From Arion vulgaris (lineage: Eukaryota; Mollusca; Gastropoda; Stylommatophora; Arionidae): a stretch of DNA of 64,000 bases. Shown in pieces: positions 52,195 through 62,136 of this stretch. The translations under genes were made by a program, and so were the position numbers. The notes beneath the pieces were generated by a model. That model did not search any database. It worked only from the letters and a program-made list of their open reading frames with translations, and was not told where the DNA came from. The DNA is taken from NCBI GenBank assembly GCA_020796225.1, contig CM036755.1, positions 62,506,652-62,570,651 on the forward strand, read 5' to 3'. How positions within the stretch are numbered: the first letter of the stretch is position 1; every line of letters starts with the position of its first letter.

Positions 52195-52764
52195 TATTTT
52201 GCTTATACTAAAGTAGTAAGGACAATTATTATATACTGATCTAAAAAGGGAAGAAAAACAAAACAAAATTATACATTATTATAGACTTTTGAAAACAAAA
52301 GTTTTACGGGCAATCTTTTGGTGAAACAAGAATGAAATTTAATGGTAAATGTGAAACAATAAGTATGTTTATAATATGTTTAAATCATCATTTATAGCCA
52401 CTTTATTCAATGTTAATAGATTAAGATTACTTGAACTTATTGGAAGAATTGCAAAAAAAAAAAAAAAAAAAACTTAGTTTAAAATTGCATATACACGAAG
52501 ATAAAAGAGGAAAGACATAGCAAGAAAACAATGAGAGAACAGTTGAGTAGACGTAGGAATACTAAAAGTCAACAATTTGGAAGAGAAGGTAAGAAGAGAT
52601 GGAGACAAGTGATATCTGCAGCAATGAACCCTACAGTCTAGGAAAGCTAAAGAATATATAGATGACATTAGGAAGATTCTCCTTCCTCCAAGGTCAGATA
52701 AATAAAATGCATTATACGAAACAAAAGAACAACTTACAAACACATGCAGATACCACTACATAGC
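52195..52764. other. Unassigned AT-rich sequence
   Basis: Includes an A run at 52454-52472. No motif. Confidence 0.35.
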
Positions 52765-52850
52765 ATAGAGCCGAAGGGCAAGAGCTCAAGTGCATCTGGA
52801 TCATTGAAGAAGAAGAAGAAGAAGAAGACAGAATATATATATATATATAT
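52765..52850 (+). mobile_element. S4 3' end with GAA and AT microsatellites
   Basis: gagccgaagggcaagagctc and aagtgcatctggatcattg are the S4 3' terminus; (GAA)n at about 52805-52828 and (AT)n at 52836-52851 follow. Confidence 0.65.
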
Positions 52851-52859
52851 ATGTTATGG

Positions 52860-53185
52860 GTAGGAGCCTGATCAGATAGACTAATCATCCCATCTTCATG
52901 CAACACTATTTATGTTAACATGCATATACAATAATGACATATAAATTATATGCAAAATATTCAATGCAAATAGAGGTATCAACGATGTAGTTTGAGATAA
53001 GAACACAGGAGGTGAATATTTCCCCATCTGTTCATTTGATTTGCGCTGCTTCAAAGCCGTCATTGTGCCACAGCTGCAGTTGTTATCTGCAGAATGCTTG
53101 CATTAAAAATATTGTGTTGTTTTAGTTTTGCGTGTGCAGCGATTTGTTGTAGACAACATTGCTAACTCCATATTGTTTTGTGTCC
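52860..53185. other. Unassigned sequence
   Basis: Nothing recognised. Confidence 0.3.
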
Positions 53186-53189
53186 TTGA

Positions 53190-53300
53190 AATCTTACCAG
53201 TGGTTGGATCTTGACCACATCGCTAATCGCGTGTCGTTGGTCAAAGATATATACGGGCCTTATAACGTACTCCCTAATATACCTAATGGTTTGAAAACTG
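53190..53300 (+). mobile_element. S6 SINE body fragment
   Basis: gatcttgaccacatcgctaa, gcgtgtcgttggtcaaagat and tacgggccttataacgtact align with 61305-61400 and the minus copy at 9.3 kb. Confidence 0.6.
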
Positions 53301-53374
53301 GAATAAACGTATTTGAACTTCAACCCATTTGTATCTTTGAGCTTTCTGTGGGGGTAAGAAGCTTGCTTCTCTCT

Positions 53375-53712
53375 CTAAAGATCTAGGGGAAATCTAGTTC
53401 TTATTCCTATCGGAGACGGACGTAGGTATTTTACTCAAATTAAGCATGTAAAAGAATCATTGACGGTTGAACATCGATAAAAGTAGGTTGCAAAGCTGCT
53501 GTCTGGGCAACATTTATTAGAAAAATGAAAAGAAAATTCTTAAAAAATTGTCACAATTTTTAAAATTACATCGGGGACCGTCGTCGGTGCTACAGAGTTC
53601 ATGTACTGTCGCCCAGATCTTCCTGTGTAAGTAAGAGATAAGCACACACATAGTTATTCGTCAAAGTGCAACGATTATGATCTGATCAGTCAATATATCA
53701 ATCAATCCATCT
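53375..53712 (+). mobile_element. S5 SINE, head missing
   Basis: Shares tatcggagacggacgtaggt, agtaggttgcaaagctgctg, atcttcctgtgtaagtaaga and a tail of gtcaatatatcaatcaatcc with the reference copy at 43.2 kb. Confidence 0.72.
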
Positions 53713-53849
53713 GTATCATTTTTTGTTTTTTTTAACAATGTTATTCTAAGCTTTCGTTAGTTTGGTTAAGGCGAACAACTTATCTCTATAAAGATGAGAT
53801 CTTCTTCTCTTATACCATTTACTTCTTTATAGAGTTGCTGGGGAAGAAG

Positions 53850-54365
53850 GGAGGGGCGTAGTGATTTTGTGTGTACTTGTTCTAATGTACTTTGTAAGCT
53901 ATTCATTTTCTTAAAGCTGTTCTTGATGCTGTCGCTCCATCTTTTGCGTGGTCTTCCTCTTGCTCTGAACTCGTTTTACTTTTTCAGTGGACTCTCTGTA
54001 GTATACGATACTAAGCACGTAATAACAAAGTACTGTAGTTTTACAAAATACAAAAACAATGACAATATGCAGCAACGTTTCAACCAAAAAGGCCTTTATC
54101 AAGCAAACGATACAATAAAAGTAACGAATTTCACAGAACACAACATATAGATTTTGACAAAGATATTACAACGGTAAAATACGATACCAGGGCATTCTTG
54201 TCAGGTGTCCAAAACATTTAATCTGTTGTTCTTTTATGAATTAATTGCATGGCTGGTTTCACATCTAGTTTTCTTCTGATTTCTAAATGTATAATTTTGT
54301 CTCTTATTGCACTCATGTAGCTCTTCTAATGCAGCTCATCTCCGTAGTTATAATTTTCTGCTCAT
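53850..54365 (-). mobile_element. LINE C-terminal region, split by H
   Basis: The minus strand gives RARGRPRKRWSDSIKNSFKK then MNSLQST at the left end. The right part continues with diverged text (HEC/NKRQNYTFRNQ, KTRCETSHAINS). The H element at 54012-54178 interrupts it with a TSD. Confidence 0.62.
54012..54178 (-). mobile_element. H element, 167 bp, 9-bp TSD
   Basis: Flanked by atacgatac at 54003-54011 and 54179-54187. Core in sense: ttgataaaggcctttttggt then tgaaacg (one change in the usual cgaaacg). The sense 5' part (tttaccgttgtaatatcttt) is the same as in the 59.2 kb copy and differs from the 35.5 kb copy. Confidence 0.85.
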
Positions 54366-54372
54366 TATCTAC

Positions 54373-54621
54373 TTCTTCTTCTTTGCGTTCGTTCTTTACG
54401 ACCAATTTTAATCACTCTTTGTGATATGTTTGATCTTTGCCAAGAACGTGTATACATTGCACATTGGTTTGGTAGGCCCTAAAGCATAGATTTCTGCACG
54501 TTTAGGACATGTGTATCCGATTTCAGCCAAACCTCCTTACTCGCCTCTTACGACATGCGGGCAGGTAACAGTGGTTCTATTCTTTACACCCCAAATTTGG
54601 GCCCCGGTAACCACTCGGGCG
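54373..54621 (-). mobile_element. F-type retroposon
   Basis: TTC tail, gcgttcgttctttacgacca, ggttctattctttacacccc and the end cactcgggcg. It borders the 51-bp satellite. Confidence 0.86.
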
Positions 54622-55315
54622 TTTCAGAGCTATATTACATTAATAAACACTGAATTAAAAGGTTAGGAACACTTTCAGGCTATATTACATAATAACACTG
54701 AATTAAGTTAGAACACTTTCAGGCTATATTACATAATAAACACTGAATTAAAAGGTTAGGAACACTTTCAGAGCTATATTACATTAATAAACACTGAATT
54801 AAAAGGTTAGGAACACTTTCAGAGCTATATTACATTAATAAACACTGAATTAAAGTAGACACTTTAGCTAATTAAGTAATAAACACTAATTAAGGTTAGG
54901 GACACTCAGTATATTACATTAATAAACACTGAATTAAAAGGTTAGGAACACTTTCAGAGCTATATTACATTAATAAACACTGAATTAAAAGGTTAGGAAC
55001 ACTTTCAGAGCTATATTACATTAATAAACACTGAATTAAAAGGTTAGGAACACTTTCAGAGCTATATTACATTAATAAACACTGAATTAAAAGGTTAGAA
55101 ACACTTTCAGAGCTATATTACATTAATAAACACTGAATTAAAAGGTTAGAACACTTTCAGGCTATATTACATTAATAAACACTGAATTAAAAGGTTAGGA
55201 ACACTTTCAGGCTAATACATTACATTAATAAAACACTGGAATTAAAACACGATTAAAGGTAACACTTTCAGGGCTATATTACATTAATAAACACTGAATT
55301 AAAACACTAAAATAA
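54622..55315. repeat. 51-bp satellite, about 13 copies
   Basis: Unit ggttaggaacactttcagag, ctatattacattaataaaca and ctgaattaaaa; starts 54940 and 54991 are 51 apart. Some units carry many one-base deletions (for example 54850-54915), unlike the otherwise near-identical neighbours. Confidence 0.95.
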
Positions 55316-55324
55316 ATGTATTGT

Positions 55325-55583
55325 TTCTTCTTCTTCTTTGAACGATCCACAACGAACACTTGTTAACCACTCTTGTGATTTGTATGTGATCTGAGCCTAA
55401 GAGCGATTGTACGTAGTACCAGTTATGTGCCTACAAGTAGGCCAGCACAAATGATTTCTGCTACGCTTTTTATTTACTAGGATAGCTTCCCTAGGTTCTA
55501 CATCAGTCGACTTTTACGACATGCCGTGTAGGTCGCAGTGGTGCTATTCTTTGCTTCCTTTACGGGCCCTGCCACTACACTGG
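55325..55583 (-). mobile_element. E-type retroposon
   Basis: TTC tail, acaacgaacacttgttaacc, gagcgattgtacgtagtacc, gcctacaagtaggccagcac and head ending ccctgccactacactggcgg. Confidence 0.83.
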
Positions 55584-55609
55584 CGGAATTTATTGATTAA
55601 TAGAACCTT

Positions 55610-55735
55610 CACTATCACACTTCCGATGAATAACCATCACACTTCCGATGAATAACCATCCAACTTCTCTGATGAATAACTATCACACTTCTCCGATGAA
55701 TAATCATCACACTTCCGATGAATAATCATGATACA
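55610..55735. repeat. ~22-bp tandem repeat, about 5 copies
   Basis: Unit atcacacttccgatgaataa cc with small insertions (cttctccgatg). Confidence 0.9.
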
Positions 55736-55739
55736 TTTA

Positions 55740-56325
55740 TCATCTTTTATACATCTTTTTATTTTAAAAAAAAACCGGTGTAATTTATATACATTATAAC
55801 GAAATTTGTTACAAATTATATTTGAGTATAAATAAATACCAAAATGTGTGCAATTATTCATTTGTTCTTTTTCTTCACCTTTCAACTCCCAACGGAGCAC
55901 AGGTCTTCAACAAACCTCTTCCTAGCTCTTTCTCTCTCCTGCCATCCCTTCCAATTCTTTCCATGTTTTGCTTATAATTTTCTTTTGTTATAAATAGTAA
56001 ATTTGATACAATTAATTTATGTAACGAATAACATAACTGATGCAATTAAACTTTTCCTGATTAAAAAACAAACATACAAAAATAACAGTTACAATGACAG
56101 TTTATATTTGTCGAGCAGAATTGACAAAACAATAACCTTCCTCTGATTCTTATATCCACTATCTTTCATTTTGTCACTAGATTTTCCAGATAAGCATATA
56201 TCAATTGTTCTTGTCCGTCTGCGAAATATCTGCAATGCAGTTCACGTATATACAACTGATTTATAATAGCAGTATTTCCCAATTTTGTTAATAATCGGGT
56301 TATGATAAAGACACATATATATTGT
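55740..56325. other. AT-rich unassigned sequence
   Basis: No gene or repeat partner. Confidence 0.35.
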
Positions 56326-56332
56326 ATTAATG

Positions 56333-56945
56333 GCGAAACACGTAAAAACAAAGTACTACAGTTTTACAAAATTACAAAAACAATACACAGCAATGTTTCG
56401 ACCAAAATGCCTTTATCAAGCAAATGATACAACAGAAGTGAAGAATTTCGCAAACTTTGTTCGATCGAACCTTACCTGATTATTTTGTGTCTAGTTATAA
56501 CGAAGCGTTTGAGAAAGACACTCCTCAGTGAGCCATTTTTTAGAATGGCTCGCTTGTTGTGTTTGTAAGGACGCTCGTATTGCTAGGCTAGGCGATGGGT
56601 GTCGTAAGAAATGAGGGTAAGTGGTTCGTATCCTGTGTTTGTCTATTTGTTTTTTTTGAAAGCTCTTAATATCTGTACACTGTCTTTCCCATGTAGTTAT
56701 ATCTAACTTTTTACAACTTTACAACTACGTATAGAATACAACAATAAATTCATAACGGTCCTAAAATAAAAATATGTGCCTAAAAACAAATAACGAAATA
56801 AATGCAAGAAACTGAAAATGGGAAAAAGAAATAAACAATAAAGCTACTGTATTTTGTAAAACTACAGCACTATGTTTTTACATGTTTACCATTGCTACAT
56901 AATTTTTACTGCAGTTTTCCCTTATATCAATAATATATTGATTAA
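56333..56945. mobile_element. H element with inverted ends and an internal insertion
   Basis: Left (56333-56455 and about 56716-56810) is minus-sense H with core complement tttcgaccaaaatgccttta. Right (56835-56945) is plus-sense H end (gtattttgtaaaactacagc, catgtttaccattgctacat, gcagttttcccttatatcaa). About 260 bases of other sequence (56456-56715) lie inside. This is the same inverted layout as 7402-8190. Confidence 0.62.
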
Positions 56946-57365
56946 ATAAGTAAGCAAGAAACTAATTTGTTTTAAAATGATGACAACAAACATTTTATTA
57001 TTTTATTCATTTCTTGTTTGCTTATATAATACTATATATATATACATGTCTTTGTCCAAAATCGCCGATTTACTTAGTATAACTGCAACCTCCCGGGTTT
57101 TCTTCAAATCTGATCACCTCAGATTTATAAGTTTCCGTATATTGCCAGTTTGTTAATAGAGCTCCTTCATAAATCTGGCATTGTATCACTTTGCTTCTAT
57201 TTCTGAGAGTCAGCTGAGGGACTATGTAGAGTAGAAGAAGTAAGGCCGCTTCCCCGAAACTGTCGCCAGGCGTGTGCATGTCATCGGTTCTATTTTCTCT
57301 CCATGAAAACAATAAACGTTTAACCCTATCCTGGATTCGAAAACGGTACGTTTCCGATAGGAGGC
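56946..57365. other. Unassigned sequence
   Basis: No second copy or motif; a 99-codon minus frame (57070-57369) has no recognisable domain. Confidence 0.3.
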
Positions 57366-57369
57366 GCAC

Positions 57370-57583
57370 CGCGTTTTAACCACTTATAGCGATGTATACA
57401 GTAAGCAGGTGGTTATAGCACTGCAGTAGGCAAGTGGTTATAGGTCTGCTGTCGTCAACGTGTTATAGTGCTGTTGTAGTCAAGTGGTTATAGCTTTGCT
57501 AGTCAAGTGGTTGTAGCATTGCTCAGTCAATGTGTATAGTGCGCTAGTCAAGTTGTTATAGCTCTTTCGTGGACAATGTACTA
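57370..57583. repeat. Degenerate ~25-bp repeats
   Basis: Seven or so variants of gtagtcaagtggttatagct. Confidence 0.75.
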
Positions 57584-57584
57584 T

Positions 57585-57654
57585 AGATCTTCCTGTGTAC
57601 AAAAGAGATCGAAGCACACGTGGTTACTCACCGAAGTGCAATGGTGATGGTCCT

Positions 57655-57687
<33 letters not shown>

Positions 57688-57690
57688 CTA
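57585..57690 (+). mobile_element. S5 SINE 3' end with (ATCA)n tail
   Basis: agatcttcctgtgtacaaaa, cacgtggttactcaccgaag, gcaatggtgatggtcctatc, then about eight ATCA units. It shows the short ancestral tail length. Confidence 0.78.
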
Positions 57691-57882
57691 GGACGCCACC
57701 GCAACAGATGGCATACATTTGTAAGTGAAACGACTGTAGGCCATAGGGCTCAAAAACTACTTCGCTATTAATCACGTTCTTGCTGTGAGTACAGGTCGTT
57801 ATTTTGCACTGCAGACATTACCAGAACTAGGTCAAGTTATCCAATTCCCTAGCACTTCCAATACGGGTCGATTAATATTATT

Positions 57883-58045
57883 CAGTGCTGGACAAACTAC
57901 AACCCATCGGTCACCTGCGACCCACATTTGGTTGTAAAGCTGCTTCATAATGATACAGAGACAATTTGCGTAAGGAATAGTTTGTAGAATTGTTTTAATA
58001 TTGTGTCACTATTTGAAAAGTCCTGAGAGGAACTATTTATAACAT
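57883..58045. mobile_element. hAT-like terminus fragment
   Basis: cagtgctggacaaactacaa then cccatcggtcacctgcgacc has the look of a hAT end (CAGTGCTGGACAAACT). No matching right end or TSD was found. Confidence 0.35.
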
Positions 58046-58051
58046 TCAACG

Positions 58052-58258
58052 CCCGTCTGCCCAGCGTGTTCGTAGCGCGTTGGACTACGGGTGACTATCC
58101 CTCTGTGTGTGCGGGTTCAATTCCGCGGGATGGCAGAAAAAGCCACAGATTCCCCAGATTTACGGTGTTCGTGGCACCGAACCGAAGGGTTACGATGTCC
58201 ATGGCACCGAGCCGAATAGCTGGAAAGCTCAAGTGCTTCTGGATCGGAAAAAAAAAAA
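58052..58258 (+). mobile_element. S4 tRNA-derived SINE, near complete
   Basis: Head gtctgcccagcgtgttcgta, gcgcgttggactacgggtga, box B gcgggttcaattccgcg (58111-58127), body agatttacggtgttcgtggc, end aagtgcttctggatcggaaa with an A run. Reference copy for the family. Confidence 0.88.
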
Positions 58259-58282
58259 TAATTTTAACGTGCAATATATATA

Positions 58283-58551
58283 TATTTTCTTTTCTTCTTC
58301 GAACGTTTCCATATCGACCACTTTTTAACCTACTCTGTGTGATTTGTATGTGATCCGAGCCTAAGAACGATTGTACGTTGTACCAGTTATGCGTCTACAT
58401 GTAGGCCATCAGATCCGATTTCTGCGACGCTTTTTATTTGCTAGGGTATCTTTCCTAGGCCCCTACCTCATTCGCCTCTTATGACATGCATTGTAGGTCT
58501 CAGTGGTACTATTCTTTACTTCCCTTGAAGGCCTCGGGACCACACGGGCGA
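58283..58551 (-). mobile_element. E-type retroposon
   Basis: TTC tail, catatcgaccactttttaac, gtgatccgagcctaagaacg, tctacatgtaggccatcaga, head ctcttatgacatgcattgta, end gaccacacgggcg. Confidence 0.84.
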
Positions 58552-58688
58552 GTTATTCCTGGTCAATTTCGTTTCTTTTGTGTTCTTGTTAAGACCAGCA
58601 AACAGGGAAGTTCAATCAAGAGACAACATCGAATATATAGACAATATTTCAAACGAACGAAAGGAAGGACAAATCCGGCACAACATCC

Positions 58689-58947
58689 ATTAGGTGGTCT
58701 CTGTGGCTAAGTGGTTAAGCCCTTTGCCTCTGAGTCGAAGGTCGTGGGTTCGAATCCGGACTACGCCGTTCTGTTCACGAGTGCAGTATTTTTCCAGAGA
58801 CCCCTAATATTGTTGCTGGAGTTACGGAGTTCGTGTTTTGTGCATTACTCTCGGCAGGTGACATGCCATATTCTGCGGAGAGGGACTGAGCCATATACGG
58901 TAAAACCCGGTGCAATGAAGTCAATCCTTCGGCTTTAAAACCCTTTA
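58689..58947 (+). mobile_element. S3 tRNA-derived SINE, 9-bp TSD
   Basis: Flanked by acaacatcc at 58680-58688 and 58948-58956. Box A-like tctctgtggctaagtggtta, box B gtgggttcgaatccgga, end cggctttaaaacccttta. Complete, about 259 bp. Confidence 0.9.
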
Positions 58948-59224
58948 ACAACATCCTTCTATAACATCTATATTCACAAATCTGAATTTCTCTCTTCGTG
59001 TTACCAATCTATCACGTCTCAATTCCATTCTCCGTTCCCCATCCATGGAGACATTCATCTCTGTCTATTCTGTTCTTATGTCTACATGTCTACCACTGGC
59101 TATCCATCTTTCTTTCATTTCTTTGTGTGTAAATAAAATTGAATAAACATGCATCCTTCTTTTATTCTCGGCCTTTTTAAAAATATGTTTTGCATAGTTT
59201 GCTTGTCGTTTGAAGTTTAAGCTG

Positions 59225-59490
59225 TAAAATGTGATGTGACCCGGCTTAGATTTTATACTGATTCATTTTTACCGTTGTAATATCTTTGTCAAAGTCTATA
59301 TGTTGTGTTCTGTGACATTCGTTACTTTTGTTGTATCGTTTGCTTGATAAAGGCCTTTTTGGTCGAAACATTGCTGTATATTGTCATTGTTTTTGTATTT
59401 TGTAAAACTACAGAACTTTGTTATTACTTGTTTCGCCATTCTACATAGTTTTACTGCAGTCTCCATCTATACTGAAATAAACAGTCATAT
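59225..59490 (+). mobile_element. H element, plus sense
   Basis: tttaccgttgtaatatcttt, ttgtatcgtttgcttgataa, aggcctttttggtcgaaaca, gtattttgtaaaactacaga, gtttcgccattctacatagt, tactgcagtctcc. Core motif at 59342-59372. Confidence 0.82.
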
Positions 59491-59639
59491 TATACTATCT
59501 ACCAATCTACTATCTACAATTCACAATCTACGTTTACGAAACATGCAGAATCCGGTTTCTCACAAAGAATCACCAAACCCCGTGTTGTAGAAGCATGTTG
59601 CGGATAGCTTGCTTGTTTATTACTATTGTAACAATATTT

Positions 59640-60265
59640 GTCTGTCCCATCTTGTCTTCTTCTTCTTCTTTGCATTCGTTCTTTCCACCAATTTTAATCC
59701 CTCTGTGATGATATGTTTGATCTTCCAAGAAACTGTATACTTTCAATTGCTTTGTAGGACCCTAAACGCATAGACTTTTACATGTTTAGGACATGTACAT
59801 CCCATTTCAGCCAAACCTCCTGAGACGTCCTTTGACATGCGTGGCAGGTAACAGTGGTTTATTCTTTTACATCCCAAATTTGGGCCCCTGGTAACCACTC
59901 TGGCGGTCCCATCTTATAAAATCTCTTTTATATTATTTCTGTCCCATCTTGTAAAACTCTTATATCTGTCCCATCTTTAAAATCTAAACATTCATGTTAA
60001 CCGTTTATGGATTTATCTGAACATGTTCACGGAAGAAAAAGAAAGTCTGCCTAACATGCACCATTTAGAGAACTATTGAAGTAGAGCTGAAAGTCAATAT
60101 ATCTTATTTCTATCGTATATCTGCCCATCTTTAAAAATATATTGTTTCTATCGTATTTCTGTCCCATCTTGTAAAAATATTTTGTTTCTACTGATTTCTG
60201 TCCCATCTTGTAAAACTCTTGTTTTCTTTCTTATTTCTGTCCCATCTTGTAAAAAACTCGTGTCT
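59640..60265. repeat. Irregular ~28-bp repeats (tctgtcccatcttgtaaaac)
   Basis: Units built on atttctgtcccatcttgtaa aactctt lie on both sides of F (59640-59653 and 59906-60265), with one unrelated block at about 59985-60110. F inserted into this array. Confidence 0.8.
59654..59905 (-). mobile_element. F-type retroposon, 10-bp TSD
   Basis: TSD gtcccatctt at 59644-59653 and 59906-59915. Body somewhat diverged (gcattcgttctttccaccaa, ctttgacatgcgtggcaggt). Confidence 0.87.
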
Positions 60266-60269
60266 GCAT

Positions 60270-61210
60270 CAGTGTTTTTATCCCACTATCTAAACGTTAT
60301 CAGCTTTGTTTATTGTCCATCCTGTATTCCTTCCTTATCTTCAGACGGGGTTATTTATAAACATCTTTGTTTCCATTCCTCATTACCTTCTCTCTCTCTA
60401 TCTATCTCTCTCTCTTTCTGTCTCTCCCTGACAGTTGTTCGTTCCAATAGAAGACGAATTACGCAAACCTTTCTAGCACGTGAACAATGTCACAAATCCT
60501 ATCCAATGATAAATTGTCCCTGGTTCTTTCTATATGTACACCATCACATTTTTTTCAGGTCTTAAATTGTGAAAACCACGACCTTAGATTCTAAAGAAGA
60601 ATTTCCTCCTCAGACATTTCTAATACTCTCCTTGGTTGTTATGTGTAACCATGGACGCTTTTGTTATTACTACTTCATGTTAAATTTCTTTTTTTTGGGT
60701 CCAGTCAAGGGCTAAAATTTTGTAAAATTACACCTGTCGAGGAGGGCAGTAGGTCTCACTCAATTCTTTAGTGTATTTTATTAACGTTTTTCTGTGGGTC
60801 ACGACTATGCTTCTTAACCTGATTCCCAAACAAGGAACCTAAAATGTTACCAAGAGAAGACAATTGCTTGTGGAACAATCGCTCAAGAGAACCAGCGATG
60901 GGGTATCTCATTGTTTCGAAGCTTTCTTAACGCTGGAGTAAACAACCGCCACTCTGCTACCCTCAATGAAAGAAAGAAAAGTTTGAAAAAAGTACCCTTA
61001 TTGGTAGCGATGACTAATTGTGTATTCTTGTGGGCGATGACCGTCATGTCATCCCTGCGTAGTATTACGACTGATCTAAAAGATGCGCCAGAAAAATTGA
61101 ACAATGAAACGAAGGAGATATCAATCAACACTATTTTAAGAAAGCATTATTTTTGTTCACCCAAAAAGACACCTGTCAGGACTTTCACACATAAATTAAG
61201 ATACTTGTTT
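60270..61210. other. Unassigned region with one 102-codon frame
   Basis: About 940 bases without repeats shared in the window. A plus frame at 60911-61219 (starts MFRSFLNAGVNNRHSATLNE) overlaps a minus frame of 82 codons; neither shows a known motif. Text near 60760-60800 (ctgtgggtcacgactatgct) could belong to a hAT-like end. No function is assigned. Confidence 0.3.
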
Positions 61211-61214
61211 ACGA

Positions 61215-61405
61215 AATGAGAAACGCAGAAGCGTAGTTGTTAGCAAACTTACTTCTTGGGCTTGTGGTCAGGGTTCAATTGGGTACCAGGTTACCAGCAC
61301 TGGGAAGTAAAGTCATCAGGTTTGATGTTGACCACATCATCCATCGCGTGCCGACTGTCAATGAAAAATACGGACTTAACATCGTATTACCCTATATACT
61401 TCATG
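61215..61405 (+). mobile_element. S6 tRNA-derived SINE
   Basis: Head agaagcgtagttgttagcaa with box B-like cagggttcaattgggta, body tgatgttgaccacatcatcc and the end tacggacttaacatcgtatt. Same family as the minus copy at 9236-9510. Confidence 0.7.
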
Positions 61406-61407
61406 GT

Positions 61408-61617
61408 AATTTTTTGTTTTTGTTTCGATCCAGAAGCACTTCAACGGAAAGCTCTCCGGCTCGGTGCCATGGACATCGTAACCCTTCGGTTCGGTGCCAC
61501 GAACACCGTAAATTTGGGGAACCTGTGGCTTTTCTGCCAATCCGCGGAATTGAACCCGCACTCACAGAGGACTTGTCACCCTTCGTCCAACGCGCTACGA
61601 ACACGCTGGGCAGGCGG
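61408..61617 (-). mobile_element. S4 tRNA-derived SINE
   Basis: T-rich tail complement, cgatccagaagcacttcaac, ggtgccatggacatcgtaac, box B complement cgcggaattgaacccgcac, head end cgctacgaacacgctgggca. Confidence 0.86.
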
Positions 61618-61619
61618 GC

Positions 61620-61970
61620 AGTACTTCGTGGTATAAAATGGGTTCCTTTACTTTGTTAACGAAATCATCAAAACATTAATTAAACATTGTGCATGTATTC
61701 ATCTGAACATGTTCACAGAATGAGATAAGAAAGACTGTCAACAAAGGCACTGTAGCAAACACTGCAGGGATAGCGTGAAAAAAGGAGACATGGAGTTGAA
61801 CTTTTGAAGTAGAGCTCAAAGCCGTAGATGTGACTTAGATTTAAGGTAGGGAGAAAAGTATAAAATCAGATAGAGGCGATATAATAGGTCGCCATGACTA
61901 CGCATGATTTCCTAGCGGGCGAAAAGAAGATTTTCTCTCAACCCAGAACACAAACATGACAACAGTACGC
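61620..61970. other. Unassigned sequence
   Basis: Nothing recognised. Confidence 0.3.
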
Positions 61971-61974
61971 TCCT

Positions 61975-62136
61975 TCTTCTTCTTCTGCGATCACCCGTTA
62001 TGAATTCAGGCATAGCCATGGTACCTGGTGTGGCGCTTCTGACTGATTTTTGCGCGAAGGCCTGCTTACCGTTTTATTGGTTTCCTCGCCATACATGCGG
62101 GCTTTCTCCTAATTCAGAGGTACATTATGCTCCATC
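61975..62136 (-). mobile_element. S7-like SINE fragment
   Basis: ctgactgatttttgcgcgaa, tttcctcgccatacatgcgg and ttctcctaattcagaggtac match the S7 body; TTC run at the left in place of poly-T. Confidence 0.52.

Noticed and set aside
56515..56660. Another tRNA-derived SINE head inside the H element
   Set aside because: A box B-like gtggttcgtatcctg is present, but no convincing box A or second copy was found.
60911..61219. Host gene exon of 102 codons
   Set aside because: An overlapping frame on the other strand is similarly long; no motif, no flanking exon signals.
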